64,000 nt of DNA from assembly GCA_963662605.1 (NCBI GenBank), contig OY759785.1, positions 434,001 through 498,000 on the forward strand, in the 5' to 3' direction. Origin of the DNA: G963662605 sp963662605 (GTDB lineage Bacteria; Bacteroidota; Ignavibacteria; Ignavibacteriales; Ignavibacteriaceae). Made by a program: the position numbers and the translations under genes. This document shows positions 17,001 to 27,452 of the stretch, one piece after another (the stretch's first letter is position 1; each line of letters begins with the position of its first letter). The notes below the pieces were generated by a model. The model saw nothing but the letters and a program-made list of their open reading frames with translations, ran no database searches and had not been told where the DNA came from.

Positions 17001-20000
17001 ATGAAAAGAGTTGCTACATTTATATTTATTATACTTTCCCTATCATTATCGGGAGTAGCTTTTGCGCAGATAACGGAAGGATTTGAAACAGGATTACCGT
17101 CATCGGCTCCTTCAACCGAAACACAGGTAACACTCGGTTCGGGTGTCTGGACAATATACAAAGCCGCTTCAAATACCGATAAATACGCTGGTACGTACTG
17201 CTGTTCAATCAGTTCCACCGGATATATTATTAGCCCGGCATTCAGCGGTGTAACCTCGGTTACGTTTTACGCGAAAGTCAGCGGCTCCAGTACGATCAAG
17301 CTGCAAAAGTCGGTTAACGGCGGCGAGTTTACGGATGTCGGAACACAGAGTATTTCATCCGGAGCGTATTATCCGTGCAGCTTTACTCCTGCTGATTCAA
17401 GCGAGAATGTACGCATCAGAATTATCAACTCAACCGGAACATCTTCGCACAGAATTGACAACATATCTATTATCTCACCCGGTTCCATGCCTGCAATTAA
17501 ACTATCCACAGTAACAATGCCGTCCTTTGGTGCTGCGGTTGCCGGATCAAATACATCATCCTCAAGTTACAAAGTAACAGGTTTGAGATTGTTGTCGAAT
17601 TTATTGATTACTGCGCCTGCGGGATTTCAAGTCAGCACCGACAACACATCCTTCAGCAGTTCGGCTACTCTGACTCCGGTTTCGGGAAGTGTTGCGGAAA
17701 CTACGGTTTATGTCCGGTTCTCCCCGACAGAAGCTAAGGGTACCATATCGGGAGTTATCAGTCACGCGAGCACGAATGCAGATGTGAAGGAAGTTGCCGT
17801 CAGCGGCGTGGCAATCGCAGCCGAGCCTTCAGTACAGTCTATGCTCTCATTCAGTAATGTCACGGGCAGCACGGTAACGGTGAATTTTTCCGGCGGCAAT
17901 GGAACTCACCGTGTATTGTTAGCGAAATTAAACGCCGCCCCGGAATTTGTTCCTAACGACGGATCTTCAATTTCGGGAGTAAGCGCGGATTATTCCAACG
18001 CGCCGTTTCTTGATGACGGAAGCAAACCGGTATTTGCAGGAACTGCGTCATCTGTTACGGTAACAGGGCTTGCAGTCGCCTCAACATACTACTTTACCGT
18101 GCTTGAGTATAACGGCGATGTAAAGAACTCGGAGAATTATCTGATTACGAATCCGAATACATCATCACAAACGACGCTTGCAGTTGCGGGATTAACCGCG
18201 ACACCATCGTCGTTAGCGTTTGGCAACGTAGTAAAGATGACAGCCTCAAATGAAAAAGCATATCAGATTTCCGGAAAGTATTTAACTCCTGCCGCGGGAA
18301 ATATTACAGTTACAGCACCGGCCGGTTTTCAAATCTCATCTGTCAGTGGAGCGGGTTACAGCTCTTCCATAACTATTCCTTATACAAATAATGTACTGGA
18401 AGCGGCAAATGTTTTTGTAAGGTTTGTGCCTACAGCCGTGATTGCATACTCAGGCAATATCAACAATGCTGGCGGTGGCGCTCCTGATATTACCGTGGCG
18501 GTATCCGGAACAGGTGCAGACAGTACTTTACTATATATAAAGACTTATTTTGTAGCGCCCTCTGGAAGTGACGGCAATGCTGGAACAATAGACGCACCGT
18601 TTTTTAATTTATCAACAGCCATTGCACAGGCAAAGGCAGGCGATACGATCTATATGCGCGGCGGAACATACGCCTACTCATCAACGATCAGATTAACATC
18701 CTCCGGTACAGCAAACTACCGCATACATATATTGAATTATCCCGACGAAAATCCGGTGCTTGATTTTTCAGCTATGGTTTTAGATGCATCAAACCGCGGA
18801 TTTCTTTTAACCGGCGATTATTGGTTTATCAAGGGGCTGGAAATTTACCGCGCGGGTGATAACGGAATTAAAGTTGAAGGAAGTCATAACAGAATTGAAC
18901 GCTGTGTATTCCATCACAATCAGGACAGCGGTCTGCAAATCGGCTTTGCACACGAAACCGATAATCCCGGCGGCTTAATGGGTTCATATAACGAAGTAAT
19001 TAACTGTGACTCGCATAACAACTTTGACAAAAACACGCTGGGCGGTAACGCCGACGGATTTGCATGCAAGATGCACAACGGAAAAGGTAACGTGTTTCGT
19101 GGATGCCGTTCATGGGAAAACTCGGACGACGGATGGGACTTATACGAGACCGATTGGCCGGTTGTAATGGATAGCTGCTGGACGTGGCACAACGGTGATA
19201 AATCATTATTTGAAACGATGAGTTCATTCAGCGGTAACGGCAACGGTTTTAAACTTGGCGGTAACGGAACCGGCGGAAGCTCTGAGGGTACGCACGTGGT
19301 CAGCAACAGCGTATCATTTAATAATAACTACGCGTCGAAAAAAGGTTTTGACCAGAACAGTCACAAGGGCGGCGTTGATGTATTCAACTGTACATCGTTC
19401 GGTAACGGATATAATTTTATGTTCGAAGATCAGCCGTCAAGCGGATGCACAAACCGCTTTAGAAATTGCGTTTCGTATAACGCTTTAGGAGGCTTGGAAT
19501 ATGAGTTTGCGACCGGCACGGTTTCAATTACCAACACATGGGATTTGAATATTGTTGCGGCATCAACGGATTTTCTTGATTTAACCGAAGCAACTGCAAA
19601 AGCTCCTCGCGGAGGCGACGGAAGTCTGCCGAAAAACAATTTTGCAAAGCTTTCACCAAAAAGCAAGTTGATAGATGTTGGTACGGATATCGGATTACCG
19701 TTTGCAGGAACTGCTCCCGACCTTGGTGCTTATGAGTATGGATTAGTCGCGGACATACAGCACGAAAGCATTGCGCTAAAGGGTTTTGCACTTGCCCAAA
19801 ATTATCCTAATCCTTTCAATCCTTCTACAACATTGAGGTATTCCTTACCACAAAGCGCCAAAGTATCATTAATTATCTATGATATAACAGGTCGTGAATT
19901 ACAAGTACTGGTGAACGAAGAAAAAGCTCCAGGAACATATTCAGTGAGATTTAACGCAGGCAATCTTGCAAGCGGAATTTATTTCGCAAAACTGCAAGCA

Positions 20001-20042
20001 GGTATGCAAAATAATTTGATAAAAATGACATTATTGAAATAA
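17001..20042 (+). CDS. Large PL9-family pectate lyase-like protein with Ig/FN3-like domains
   Basis: A 1013-residue exported protein: signal peptide (1-22), a beta-sandwich starting ITEGFETGLPSSAP (about 23-160), Ig-like repeat (about 165-270), FN3-like domain (about 275-395, with VASTYYFTVLEYNGD), second Ig-like repeat (about 400-510) and a PL9 beta-helix from about 515 (TYFVAPSGSDGNAGT). Catalytic positions are Asp685, Asp709, Asp710, Asp713 and Lys751, with the same spacing as in the smaller paralogs. T9SS sorting domain QNYPNPFNPSTT ends KMTLLK. It is followed 34 bp later by a close paralog of the same architecture, which points to a recent tandem duplication. The non-catalytic domains probably position the enzyme on insoluble substrate. 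Confidence 0.85.
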   Translation: MKRVATFIFIILSLSLSGVAFAQITEGFETGLPSSAPSTETQVTLGSGVWTIYKAASNTDKYAGTYCCSISSTGYIISPAFSGVTSVTFYAKVSGSSTIKLQKSVNGGEFTDVGTQSISSGAYYPCSFTPADSSENVRIRIINSTGTSSHRIDNISIISPGSMPAIKLSTVTMPSFGAAVAGSNTSSSSYKVTGLRLLSNLLITAPAGFQVSTDNTSFSSSATLTPVSGSVAETTVYVRFSPTEAKGTISGVISHASTNADVKEVAVSGVAIAAEPSVQSMLSFSNVTGSTVTVNFSGGNGTHRVLLAKLNAAPEFVPNDGSSISGVSADYSNAPFLDDGSKPVFAGTASSVTVTGLAVASTYYFTVLEYNGDVKNSENYLITNPNTSSQTTLAVAGLTATPSSLAFGNVVKMTASNEKAYQISGKYLTPAAGNITVTAPAGFQISSVSGAGYSSSITIPYTNNVLEAANVFVRFVPTAVIAYSGNINNAGGGAPDITVAVSGTGADSTLLYIKTYFVAPSGSDGNAGTIDAPFFNLSTAIAQAKAGDTIYMRGGTYAYSSTIRLTSSGTANYRIHILNYPDENPVLDFSAMVLDASNRGFLLTGDYWFIKGLEIYRAGDNGIKVEGSHNRIERCVFHHNQDSGLQIGFAHETDNPGGLMGSYNEVINCDSHNNFDKNTLGGNADGFACKMHNGKGNVFRGCRSWENSDDGWDLYETDWPVVMDSCWTWHNGDKSLFETMSSFSGNGNGFKLGGNGTGGSSEGTHVVSNSVSFNNNYASKKGFDQNSHKGGVDVFNCTSFGNGYNFMFEDQPSSGCTNRFRNCVSYNALGGLEYEFATGTVSITNTWDLNIVAASTDFLDLTEATAKAPRGGDGSLPKNNFAKLSPKSKLIDVGTDIGLPFAGTAPDLGAYEYGLVADIQHESIALKGFALAQNYPNPFNPSTTLRYSLPQSAKVSLIIYDITGRELQVLVNEEKAPGTYSVRFNAGNLASGIYFAKLQAGMQNNLIKMTLLK

Positions 20043-20076
20043 AACTAATCTAATAACAATATATGAATGAGGTAAC

Positions 20077-23000
20077 ATGAAACGGAGAACTACAATAAGT
20101 GCGTTAGCATTACTGTTTTTCCTTTTTTCCGGGTTGGCTTCTGCGCAGATCGTTGAAGGATTTGAAAGCGGATTGCCGACAACAAAAGTAACAACGGAGA
20201 CCGCGGTCACATTGGGTTCCGGAATATGGGCATTGAACAACGGCGTGCAGGGTACTACAAAATACGCAGGTTCATACGCGCTGACATTGAGCAGCAGCGG
20301 CTATATCACCACACCTGCTCTGGATAACGTTATATCTATATCATATTATGTCCGTCCCAGCGGTGCCTCAACGGCAACCTTGCAGAAATCAGTTAATGGC
20401 GGTTCCTATACAACGGTTGGAACGGTCGCTATTACATCCGGTGCTTTTACGTTGTGCAGTTTTACAATAAACGACACAAGTTCGAATATAAAACTTCGCA
20501 TTCTTAACGGAAGTACGAACACGCACTACGTTGATCAAGTTACTATTTCAACAAAGGCAACGATTCCCGGAATCAATGTATCAAGCGCATCGTTACCTGA
20601 TTTCGGATTAGTGCAGGCAGGCATTCCATCAGCTACGACAAGTATGACTGTCTCAGCAATCAACCTTACACAAAACCTGATCATTACTCCCCCGGCCGGG
20701 TTTCAGGTTAGTACAGACAACACTACTTTTTCAAGTCCGCTGACTCTGACTCCGGTAAGTAAAACAATTGCAACGACTACGTTGTATGTACGTTTTGCAC
20801 CGGCAACTCCGGTCGGCCTGATTAAAGGCGATATTACCTTTGAAAGCGCCGGAGCATCAACACAGGTTGTAAATGTTAAAGGCATCGGTATCGGACTTGA
20901 GCCGACAACGCAATCGGCAATTACCTTTGGAACAATAACCGGAAATTCAATTGTTGTGAATTTGGGCGGTGGAAACGGCAGCAATCATCTGTTGATTGCA
21001 AAAGTCGGCTCAGCGGTTGATTGGGTTCCGACAGACGGCGTTACAGCGCTTGGCATTAATAGCGATTTTTCAAACGCGACCGACCAGGCAAACGGCAACA
21101 GAGTAGTATATGCCGGTTCCGGTAACAGTATAACCGTTACGGGCTTAGCAGTCGGAACAGCATACTATTTTGCCAGTTATGAATACAACGGCGGTACAGC
21201 CGTTAACTCAGAAAATTATCTTACGGTTAATCCGGGTGTCAACAACACGGCAACATTATCTGTTGCGGGATTGTTTGTTAATCCTGGGAAATTATCATTC
21301 GGCAATCAGGTTAAGCTGATGCCGTCTGCTGAAAAATCATATTCACTTTCAGGTGCATACCTTACACCTGCTTCGGGAACCATTTCTGTTACGGCTCCAA
21401 GCGGATTTGAAGTATCCACAACTTCAGGCAGCGGATTCGGTTCGAACGCAAGTATTAATTATACCAACAGTTCTCTCAGCGCGACAAATGTATATGTACG
21501 TTTTAATCCGCAGGCGATAACATCATACAGCGGAAACATTGTCAATAACGGCGGCGGCGCATCCGATTTGAACGTTGCAGTAACAGGTACGGGTACTGAT
21601 AGTACTGTGCTTTTTGTAAAAGTATATTACATATCACCGACCGGTAATGATGCCAACGCGGGAACAATAGATGCTCCATGGGCAAGTGTTTCAAAAGCAA
21701 TGGCAGTTGCCAAAGGCGCGGACACAATTTATATGCGCGGCGGTACCTACAATTACAGCACGACTCATTTGCTCTCGAACTCAGGTTCTGCGGGTAAAAT
21801 GATCTGCTTGTTCAACTATCCCGGTGAAAGTCCTGTGTTGGATTTCTCAGCGCAAACATACGGCGCCGACTACAGAGCATTCTTGTTGACCGGTAATTAT
21901 TGGTTTATCAAAGGCTTGGAAATTTGTCACGCCGGCGATAACGGAATTAAACTTGAAGGCAGTTACAACCGCATTGAGCGCTGCGTGTTCCATCACAATG
22001 GTGATACGGGTATTCAGCTTGGATTCGGACACACAACTGAAAATCCGGATGGTTTGATGTGTGCATATAATCTTATTTACAATTGTGATTCATATCTCAA
22101 TTTTGATCCGGATAGCAATGGCGGCGACGCCGATGGTTTTGCATGCAAAATGCACAACGGTAAAGGCAACGTATTCCGCGGATGCCGTTCATGGCATAAC
22201 TCGGATGACGGCTGGGATCTGTTTGAAACAGACTGGTCTGTTTATATTGATAGCTGCTGGACCTGGCACAATGGCGACAAAGCTGACTTTGGCGGTGTTG
22301 CAGGTAATGGCAACGGATTTAAACTCGGTGGAAACGGAACCGGCGGAAACTCCAAGGGCGTTCATTATGTAACCAATTGCATCGCCTTGAATGTGCTGGT
22401 AAGAGGATTTGATCAGAATAGCCATCAGGGTGGCGTATCGGTCCATAATTGTCTGGCAATCGGCTGCGCGTATAGTTACATGTTTGAAAAGTCATCATCT
22501 TCAGGTGTAATTAATGAATTCAAGAACTGCGCAGAGTTCGGACATACGGGCGCAGAAGCATATGAATTTGCCTCCGATGTAACAACAACATACAACACCT
22601 GGGATTTAGGTGTTACTACGTCGGCCTCGGATTTCAACGCGATTACCGAAGCAGCCGCTCAAATGCCACGTGATGAGTACGGCAGATTGCCGAAAACATT
22701 CGGCCAGTTAGTTTCGGGCAGTGCGTTGATTGATAAAGGAACCGATGTTGGTATTCCTTACGCCGGTAAAGCTCCGGATTTGGGTGCGACTGAGTATGGT
22801 GTTATTACGGTTGATGTGAAAAACAATGAACCTGTAAAACTCAAAGGATTTGATCTTGCACAGAACTATCCGAATCCGTTTAATCCGGCAACGACAATTC
22901 AATTCTCGCTTGAGAATACAGCACTTGTTGTGTTAAAAGTATATGACATCACTGGTAATGAAGTCACAACATTGCTCAACGAAAATCTTTCTTCCGGTAT

Positions 23001-23106
23001 GCACAAAGTAAACTTTAACGCATCGCATCTCAGCAGCGGTGTATACTTTGCACGCCTGCAGGCAGGAACAAATGTTAAAACAATAAAATTGACATTGATG
23101 AAGTAG
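20077..23106 (+). CDS. Large PL9-family pectate lyase-like protein, tandem paralog
   Basis: A 1009-residue protein with the same domain order as the 17001 product: signal peptide (to about 24), beta-sandwich beginning IVEGFESGLPTTKV, Ig-like, FN3-like (VGTAYYFASYEYNG), Ig-like, PL9 beta-helix from about 515 (VYYISPTGNDANAGT), T9SS sorting domain (QNYPNPFNPATT). Ca-binding Asp686, Asp710, Asp711, Asp714 and catalytic-type Lys749 are present; the Asp714-Lys749 distance is 35 rather than 38, from a shortened loop. RBS GAGG at 20069-20072. It is the last gene of the block and is followed by a strong terminator. Divergence from its neighbour is highest in the N-terminal domains, which may reflect different substrate binding. 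Confidence 0.85.
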   Translation: MKRRTTISALALLFFLFSGLASAQIVEGFESGLPTTKVTTETAVTLGSGIWALNNGVQGTTKYAGSYALTLSSSGYITTPALDNVISISYYVRPSGASTATLQKSVNGGSYTTVGTVAITSGAFTLCSFTINDTSSNIKLRILNGSTNTHYVDQVTISTKATIPGINVSSASLPDFGLVQAGIPSATTSMTVSAINLTQNLIITPPAGFQVSTDNTTFSSPLTLTPVSKTIATTTLYVRFAPATPVGLIKGDITFESAGASTQVVNVKGIGIGLEPTTQSAITFGTITGNSIVVNLGGGNGSNHLLIAKVGSAVDWVPTDGVTALGINSDFSNATDQANGNRVVYAGSGNSITVTGLAVGTAYYFASYEYNGGTAVNSENYLTVNPGVNNTATLSVAGLFVNPGKLSFGNQVKLMPSAEKSYSLSGAYLTPASGTISVTAPSGFEVSTTSGSGFGSNASINYTNSSLSATNVYVRFNPQAITSYSGNIVNNGGGASDLNVAVTGTGTDSTVLFVKVYYISPTGNDANAGTIDAPWASVSKAMAVAKGADTIYMRGGTYNYSTTHLLSNSGSAGKMICLFNYPGESPVLDFSAQTYGADYRAFLLTGNYWFIKGLEICHAGDNGIKLEGSYNRIERCVFHHNGDTGIQLGFGHTTENPDGLMCAYNLIYNCDSYLNFDPDSNGGDADGFACKMHNGKGNVFRGCRSWHNSDDGWDLFETDWSVYIDSCWTWHNGDKADFGGVAGNGNGFKLGGNGTGGNSKGVHYVTNCIALNVLVRGFDQNSHQGGVSVHNCLAIGCAYSYMFEKSSSSGVINEFKNCAEFGHTGAEAYEFASDVTTTYNTWDLGVTTSASDFNAITEAAAQMPRDEYGRLPKTFGQLVSGSALIDKGTDVGIPYAGKAPDLGATEYGVITVDVKNNEPVKLKGFDLAQNYPNPFNPATTIQFSLENTALVVLKVYDITGNEVTTLLNENLSSGMHKVNFNASHLSSGVYFARLQAGTNVKTIKLTLMK

Positions 23107-23131
23107 ATCCATACTTCATTTTTATCACAAG

Positions 23132-23165
23132 AAAGGGAATGGCGCACCAGAACATTCCCTTTTTT
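23132..23165 (+). terminator. Rho-independent terminator ending the pectinase block
   Basis: AAAGGGAATG (23132-23141) pairs with CATTCCCTTT (23153-23162), loop 11 nt, with a T-run through 23165. It lies 26 bp after the last PL9 stop codon. Confidence 0.85.
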
Positions 23166-23169
23166 GTTT

Positions 23170-23687
23170 TTAAAAAGGATGCACGCAAAGGCGCTAAGCC
23201 GCGAAAATTTTTTATCAAAAAAAACCAATTAAAAAAACACCACCCTGAGTATTATACTTAAGCCTAAGCCCAATGTATACTTTGCGTCTTTGGGTCTCCG
23301 CGGTTAAATTCTTCTTCGGATTGTATAATACCAATTGCAAAAGAACGTACCGCAAAGGCGCGGAGGCGCTAAGTTTTTTTATTTTAGGACACCCCCCCCT
23401 CAGTGAACACACGAATCAAAATATTCTACACAAACACTGATAATAAAAATTATTTTGCGGCTTGGCGACTTTGCGAGAGACAGTTGTTTTGTCAGGAGTC
23501 ATCTCGATACGCCCCGCTGATTGTTGTGTGTTTTTTACTGTTGAGAGTGAATGTATCAAAGTAAGGTAATGTAAATATAATAGGGCGGGACTACTCGATG
23601 ACCCACCTTTTTCTTGTTTCTCTAAAAAATACTTTGCGTTCTCTGCGTGCTTTGCGGTGAAATTTTTCCTGAGACTAATGATTGGCG
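23170..23687. repeat. Cluster of CGCAAAG-family intergenic repeats
   Basis: No gene is seen between the terminator and the end of dnaE. Instead there are several copies of a G+C-rich repeat whose core is ACCGCAAAGGCGCNAAG and its complement. A forward copy at 23181-23206 faces a reverse copy at 23278-23308; a second forward copy at 23349-23373 faces a reverse copy around 23449-23475; and a further reverse copy is at 23632-23662 just beyond the dnaE stop codon. The facing pairs enclose AT-rich spacers of about 70 bp. Related copies occur at 42582, 44036, 45000, 51361 and 52420. Confidence 0.75.
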
Positions 23688-26600
23688 TTACTTTGCCATG
23701 AGAAAGATGGAGTCTTCACCGAGGAGTTTTGTGACGTCTTTGAATAGTGCGTTGGTTAGTTTCACCCGCATAGTTTTCAACATATACACATCGCTCAACG
23801 CATCGGGATTGAGAACTTCAAGTATGGTCGGGATGGGACCTTTATGCTTTTCGGCGATTTTCTGAAGCGCCTGCAGCGTTTCAACGGAGTGGCGTTCTTT
23901 ATCAATTATCACTTTAAAATATTTTGCAAACTTCTCGCGGCACTCTTCAATCGGGAAGACTTCTTCAATCTGCAATTTTACCGCGTCGCCGCTGCTTTCC
24001 GGTTTACCGACAACAAGTACTGCCTTTTCTGCGGCAAGGTGCTGTCCGGATTTTTCATACGCGGAGCCGAACATAAGACACTCGCATGAGCCGGAAAGAT
24101 CGTCAATGGTAAAGAATGCCATCGTCTTTCCCTTGCTGTCAATCTTTGTTCTGAAATCGGTGATAACGCCGCATGAACGCACAAGCTGCGGGAAAACTGT
24201 ATCCTCGTCAATCTCACCAAGATGGATGTTTGCAAACGAGCGGTACTCAAGCTCATATTTGTGCATGGGGTGCCCGGTTACATAAAAACCGGCAACTTCA
24301 CGCTCTTTAGCAAGTCGTTCACTTTCCGTCCAGTCTTCAATGTCGGGTAATTGCGGTTCGGGCATAGTCATCGCATCCGAATCCGCGCCGAATAAACTGT
24401 TTACGCTTTCGGCTTTCATCTGGCGGAATCTGGAACCGTAATTAAGCGCAATTTCCACGCTGTCAAAAAGTTTGCGGCGGTTGCGGTCAACCGAATCAAA
24501 TCCACCGGCAAGAATGAGTCCTTCAAGTGTCCGCTTATTGATGGTACGCGTATCGGTGTTTGATGTAAGATCGAAGAGAGAAGAAAAATTTCTTCCGAGA
24601 TCTATGCGCTGATTGATAAGTTCTTCAACTGCACCGACACCAACGTTCTTGATTGCCGAAAGACCGAAACGGATCTTCCCTTTTTCAACGTCGAAGAATG
24701 TCGTAGGATTATTGATATTCGGAGGAAGTACATCAATATGTAGTTTACGGCATTCTTCGAGCAAAACCGTTACTTTATCTTTATTGCCGAATTCGTTTGT
24801 AAGGTTGGCAGCAAGAAATTCAGGTGCATAGTGAGCTTTGAGATAGGCAGTCTGATATGCAACATATGAATACGCGACCGCGTGACTCTTGTTAAAACCG
24901 TAGTTGGCAAATTTATCTATCGCGTCGAAAATAGCGCTCGCGGTCTTTTCGGTGATGCCGTTCTTCATCGCACCTTCAACAAACTTGTCCTTTTGCTTTT
25001 TCATTGCAGCAAGATCTTTTTTGCCCATCGCGCGGCGCAGCAAGTCGGCTTCAGCGAGACTCATACCACCGACCCTGTTTGCAATCTGAATTACCTGTTC
25101 CTGATAAACAATAACGCCGTAGGTTTCTTTCAGAATAGGCTCAAGCGTTGGATGCAGATATTCCATTTCTTTTCTGCCGAACTTACGGTCAATAAAGTCA
25201 TCAATAAACTCCATTGGTCCCGGCCGGTAGAGCGCGTTCATGGCAGAAAGATCGCTGATGCTGGTGGGTTTCAGCTTTTTTAAATACTCGCGCATCGGGG
25301 CAGATTCAAACTGGAATATACCGGTTGTCTGACCGCGCCAGAAAAGCTGGAATGTCTTTTTGTCATCTGTCGGAATTGCATCAATATCAATCTCTTTACC
25401 GTAATTCTTCTTAATTAGAGAGACGGCATCCCGGATAATGGTGAGTGTGCGCAATCCGAGGAAGTCCATTTTCAACAGACCCGCTTCTTCAAGCTCCTTC
25501 ATGTTGAACTGCGTTACAATGTCTTCCTGGCCGCTGACACTGGAGAGCGGCACATAATTACTGACTACTCCCGGAGCAATAACCACACCAGCTGCGTGCT
25601 TGGATGTGTTGCGGTTCATGCCTTCGAGTACTTTCGCGTACTTGATAAGTTCTTTTATCTGGGGATCGGTTGAACTATTGACCCATTTCAATTCGGCGAC
25701 ATCTTTAAGCGACTCTTCAATGGTCGCGACTTTACCGAATTTGCTCGGGATAAACTTGGTTATTTTGTTTACAGTCGGAATCGGAATTTTCAAAACGCGC
25801 GCGACATCGCGAAGCACCTGCTTTGATGCAAGGCGGCTGAATGTAACGATCTGAGCCACGCAGTCCGAACCGTATTTTTGTTTTACATACTCGATAACGT
25901 CACCGCGCTGATCGTCGGCGAAGTCAACGTCAATATCGGGCATTGATTTACGCGCGGGATTAAGAAAACGCTCGAAGAGCAGGTTATAGGGCAGCGGGTC
26001 AATATTGGTAATGCCGAGAGAATAGGCAACAATGCTGCCTGCCGCACTTCCGCGTCCCGGGCCGACCGGAATTCTTCTGGACTTTGCCGCGTTGATAAAA
26101 TCCTGCACAACGAGGAAGTAACCGGCAAACCCCATTTCTTTAATAGTTTTTATTTCAAAATCGTATCGGGACTGTATTTCGGGCGTTATTTCTTTGTAGC
26201 GTTTTTTTAAACCTTCGTCAGCAAGCTCCTCAAAGTACCCGTCGAGGTCCTTTGCCTTTGATTCTGGAGGAATAGGAAATTGCGGAAAGTGGTAGTGTTT
26301 ATCTTCAAATTTCAAGTCAACTTTTTCGGCAACTTCCAGAGTGTTTTCTATTGCGCCGGGATATTTCCCGAATAATTGAATCATCTCCTCGGATGATTTG
26401 AAATATATCTGATCTGTGCCGTAGCGGAGTTTGTGATAATCTGCTTCTCCGGTTTTGTCGGCAAAGAGCAGCATAATATTGTGCGCAATGGAGTCTTCTT
26501 TTTTGACGTAATGGCAGTCGTTAGTTGCGAGCAGCTTTATGTTGAGTTCTTTTGCAAGTTTCGGCATGCCTTCAAGAATAGCTGCATCGTCTCTAAGCCC

Positions 26601-27152
26601 GTGATCCTGCATTTCAAGATAAAAATCATCGCCGAATATCTCTTTATATATCTTTGCGACCTGGCGGGCTTTGTCATAATCATTATTAACAAGATGAACC
26701 GACACAACGCCGCCGAGACAGGCGGAACTGCATATCAATCCCTCGCTGTGCTTACGCAAAACTTCGAGGTCAATACGCGGACGGTAATAAAATCCCTCAA
26801 GAAATCCGATTGAAGAAAGTTTGCAGAGGTTATGATATCCGGTAAGATTTTTAGCAATGAGAATTAAATGTTCGTAAGCTTTCTTTTTGCGGTTCACGCC
26901 CATTTCTATGCGCTGTTTGTCAAAACGGGAGCCTTCGGTAACAATGTACGCTTCCATTCCGACTATAGGCTTAACGCCTTTGTCTGTTGCTTTGCGGTAA
27001 AACTCCGGAATGCCGTACAACACACCATGATCGGTAAGCGCAACAGCAGACATGTGATTCGCTTTTGCCGCGTCAATCAGTGTAGCAGTTGTACATGCGG
27101 CATCCTGTAAACTGAAATGTGTATGATTATGTAAATGAATAAACTCAGACAT
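23688..27152 (-). CDS. dnaE: DNA polymerase III subunit alpha
   Basis: The replicative polymerase catalytic subunit, 1154 residues, normal for DnaE1. The N-terminal PHP domain begins FIHLHNHTHFSLQDAA with the metal-binding histidines and has ALTDHGVLYG. The C-family polymerase active site shows PDIDVDFADDQRGDVIEYV, preceded by VGPGRGSAAGS. Then come the tandem HhH region and an OB-fold (VITDFRTKIDSKGKTMAFF) near residue 1010. It lacks the zinc/editing layout of PolC, so proofreading would come from a separate epsilon subunit or the PHP domain. It is a single leftward gene flanked by repeat-rich gaps on both sides. Confidence 0.97.
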   Translation of the reverse strand: MSEFIHLHNHTHFSLQDAACTTATLIDAAKANHMSAVALTDHGVLYGIPEFYRKATDKGVKPIVGMEAYIVTEGSRFDKQRIEMGVNRKKKAYEHLILIAKNLTGYHNLCKLSSIGFLEGFYYRPRIDLEVLRKHSEGLICSSACLGGVVSVHLVNNDYDKARQVAKIYKEIFGDDFYLEMQDHGLRDDAAILEGMPKLAKELNIKLLATNDCHYVKKEDSIAHNIMLLFADKTGEADYHKLRYGTDQIYFKSSEEMIQLFGKYPGAIENTLEVAEKVDLKFEDKHYHFPQFPIPPESKAKDLDGYFEELADEGLKKRYKEITPEIQSRYDFEIKTIKEMGFAGYFLVVQDFINAAKSRRIPVGPGRGSAAGSIVAYSLGITNIDPLPYNLLFERFLNPARKSMPDIDVDFADDQRGDVIEYVKQKYGSDCVAQIVTFSRLASKQVLRDVARVLKIPIPTVNKITKFIPSKFGKVATIEESLKDVAELKWVNSSTDPQIKELIKYAKVLEGMNRNTSKHAAGVVIAPGVVSNYVPLSSVSGQEDIVTQFNMKELEEAGLLKMDFLGLRTLTIIRDAVSLIKKNYGKEIDIDAIPTDDKKTFQLFWRGQTTGIFQFESAPMREYLKKLKPTSISDLSAMNALYRPGPMEFIDDFIDRKFGRKEMEYLHPTLEPILKETYGVIVYQEQVIQIANRVGGMSLAEADLLRRAMGKKDLAAMKKQKDKFVEGAMKNGITEKTASAIFDAIDKFANYGFNKSHAVAYSYVAYQTAYLKAHYAPEFLAANLTNEFGNKDKVTVLLEECRKLHIDVLPPNINNPTTFFDVEKGKIRFGLSAIKNVGVGAVEELINQRIDLGRNFSSLFDLTSNTDTRTINKRTLEGLILAGGFDSVDRNRRKLFDSVEIALNYGSRFRQMKAESVNSLFGADSDAMTMPEPQLPDIEDWTESERLAKEREVAGFYVTGHPMHKYELEYRSFANIHLGEIDEDTVFPQLVRSCGVITDFRTKIDSKGKTMAFFTIDDLSGSCECLMFGSAYEKSGQHLAAEKAVLVVGKPESSGDAVKLQIEEVFPIEECREKFAKYFKVIIDKERHSVETLQALQKIAEKHKGPIPTILEVLNPDALSDVYMLKTMRVKLTNALFKDVTKLLGEDSIFLMAK

Positions 27153-27452
27153 ATAAACAAAATTTATTAAGCGTGTTCAATATTTTATATTTCCGTTAGC
27201 GCAGCCTATGGCTCGAAGTGTCTCCATTGTTCGCAGAATCTTCATAGAAGTCTGTGAGTCGCGTAGATTTTTTTGACACGAAAAGATTCGAGTCGGGGAA
27301 ATTTTGCAGTACAACAACACGGCAAAAATTTCTTTCCCTTTCGGGAAATCTAAAGCAAAGAAACGTGAAAAAAAAGTTGTAATAAAGAAAAAATGATTTT
27401 CTATGAAAACAAAATTGAATATTCAGAAGTGTAAACAAAGATGGGGCGCCAT
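27153..27452. other. Intergenic region upstream of dnaE
   Basis: 300 bp that should hold the dnaE promoter (leftward). A leftward 80-codon open frame (27196-27438) exists, but its composition (Phe-, Arg- and Ser-rich, no homology I recognise, no RBS) suggests non-coding or repeat DNA. Short hairpin TTTCCC TTTC GGGAAA occurs at about 27332-27347. Confidence 0.3.

Noticed and set aside
23170..23687. Possible CRISPR array
   Set aside because: Repeats are imperfect, occur in both orientations and lack uniform spacers; no cas genes are present.
27196..27438. Leftward 80-codon open frame upstream of dnaE
   Set aside because: No RBS, unusual composition and no recognisable family; more likely non-coding or repeat DNA.
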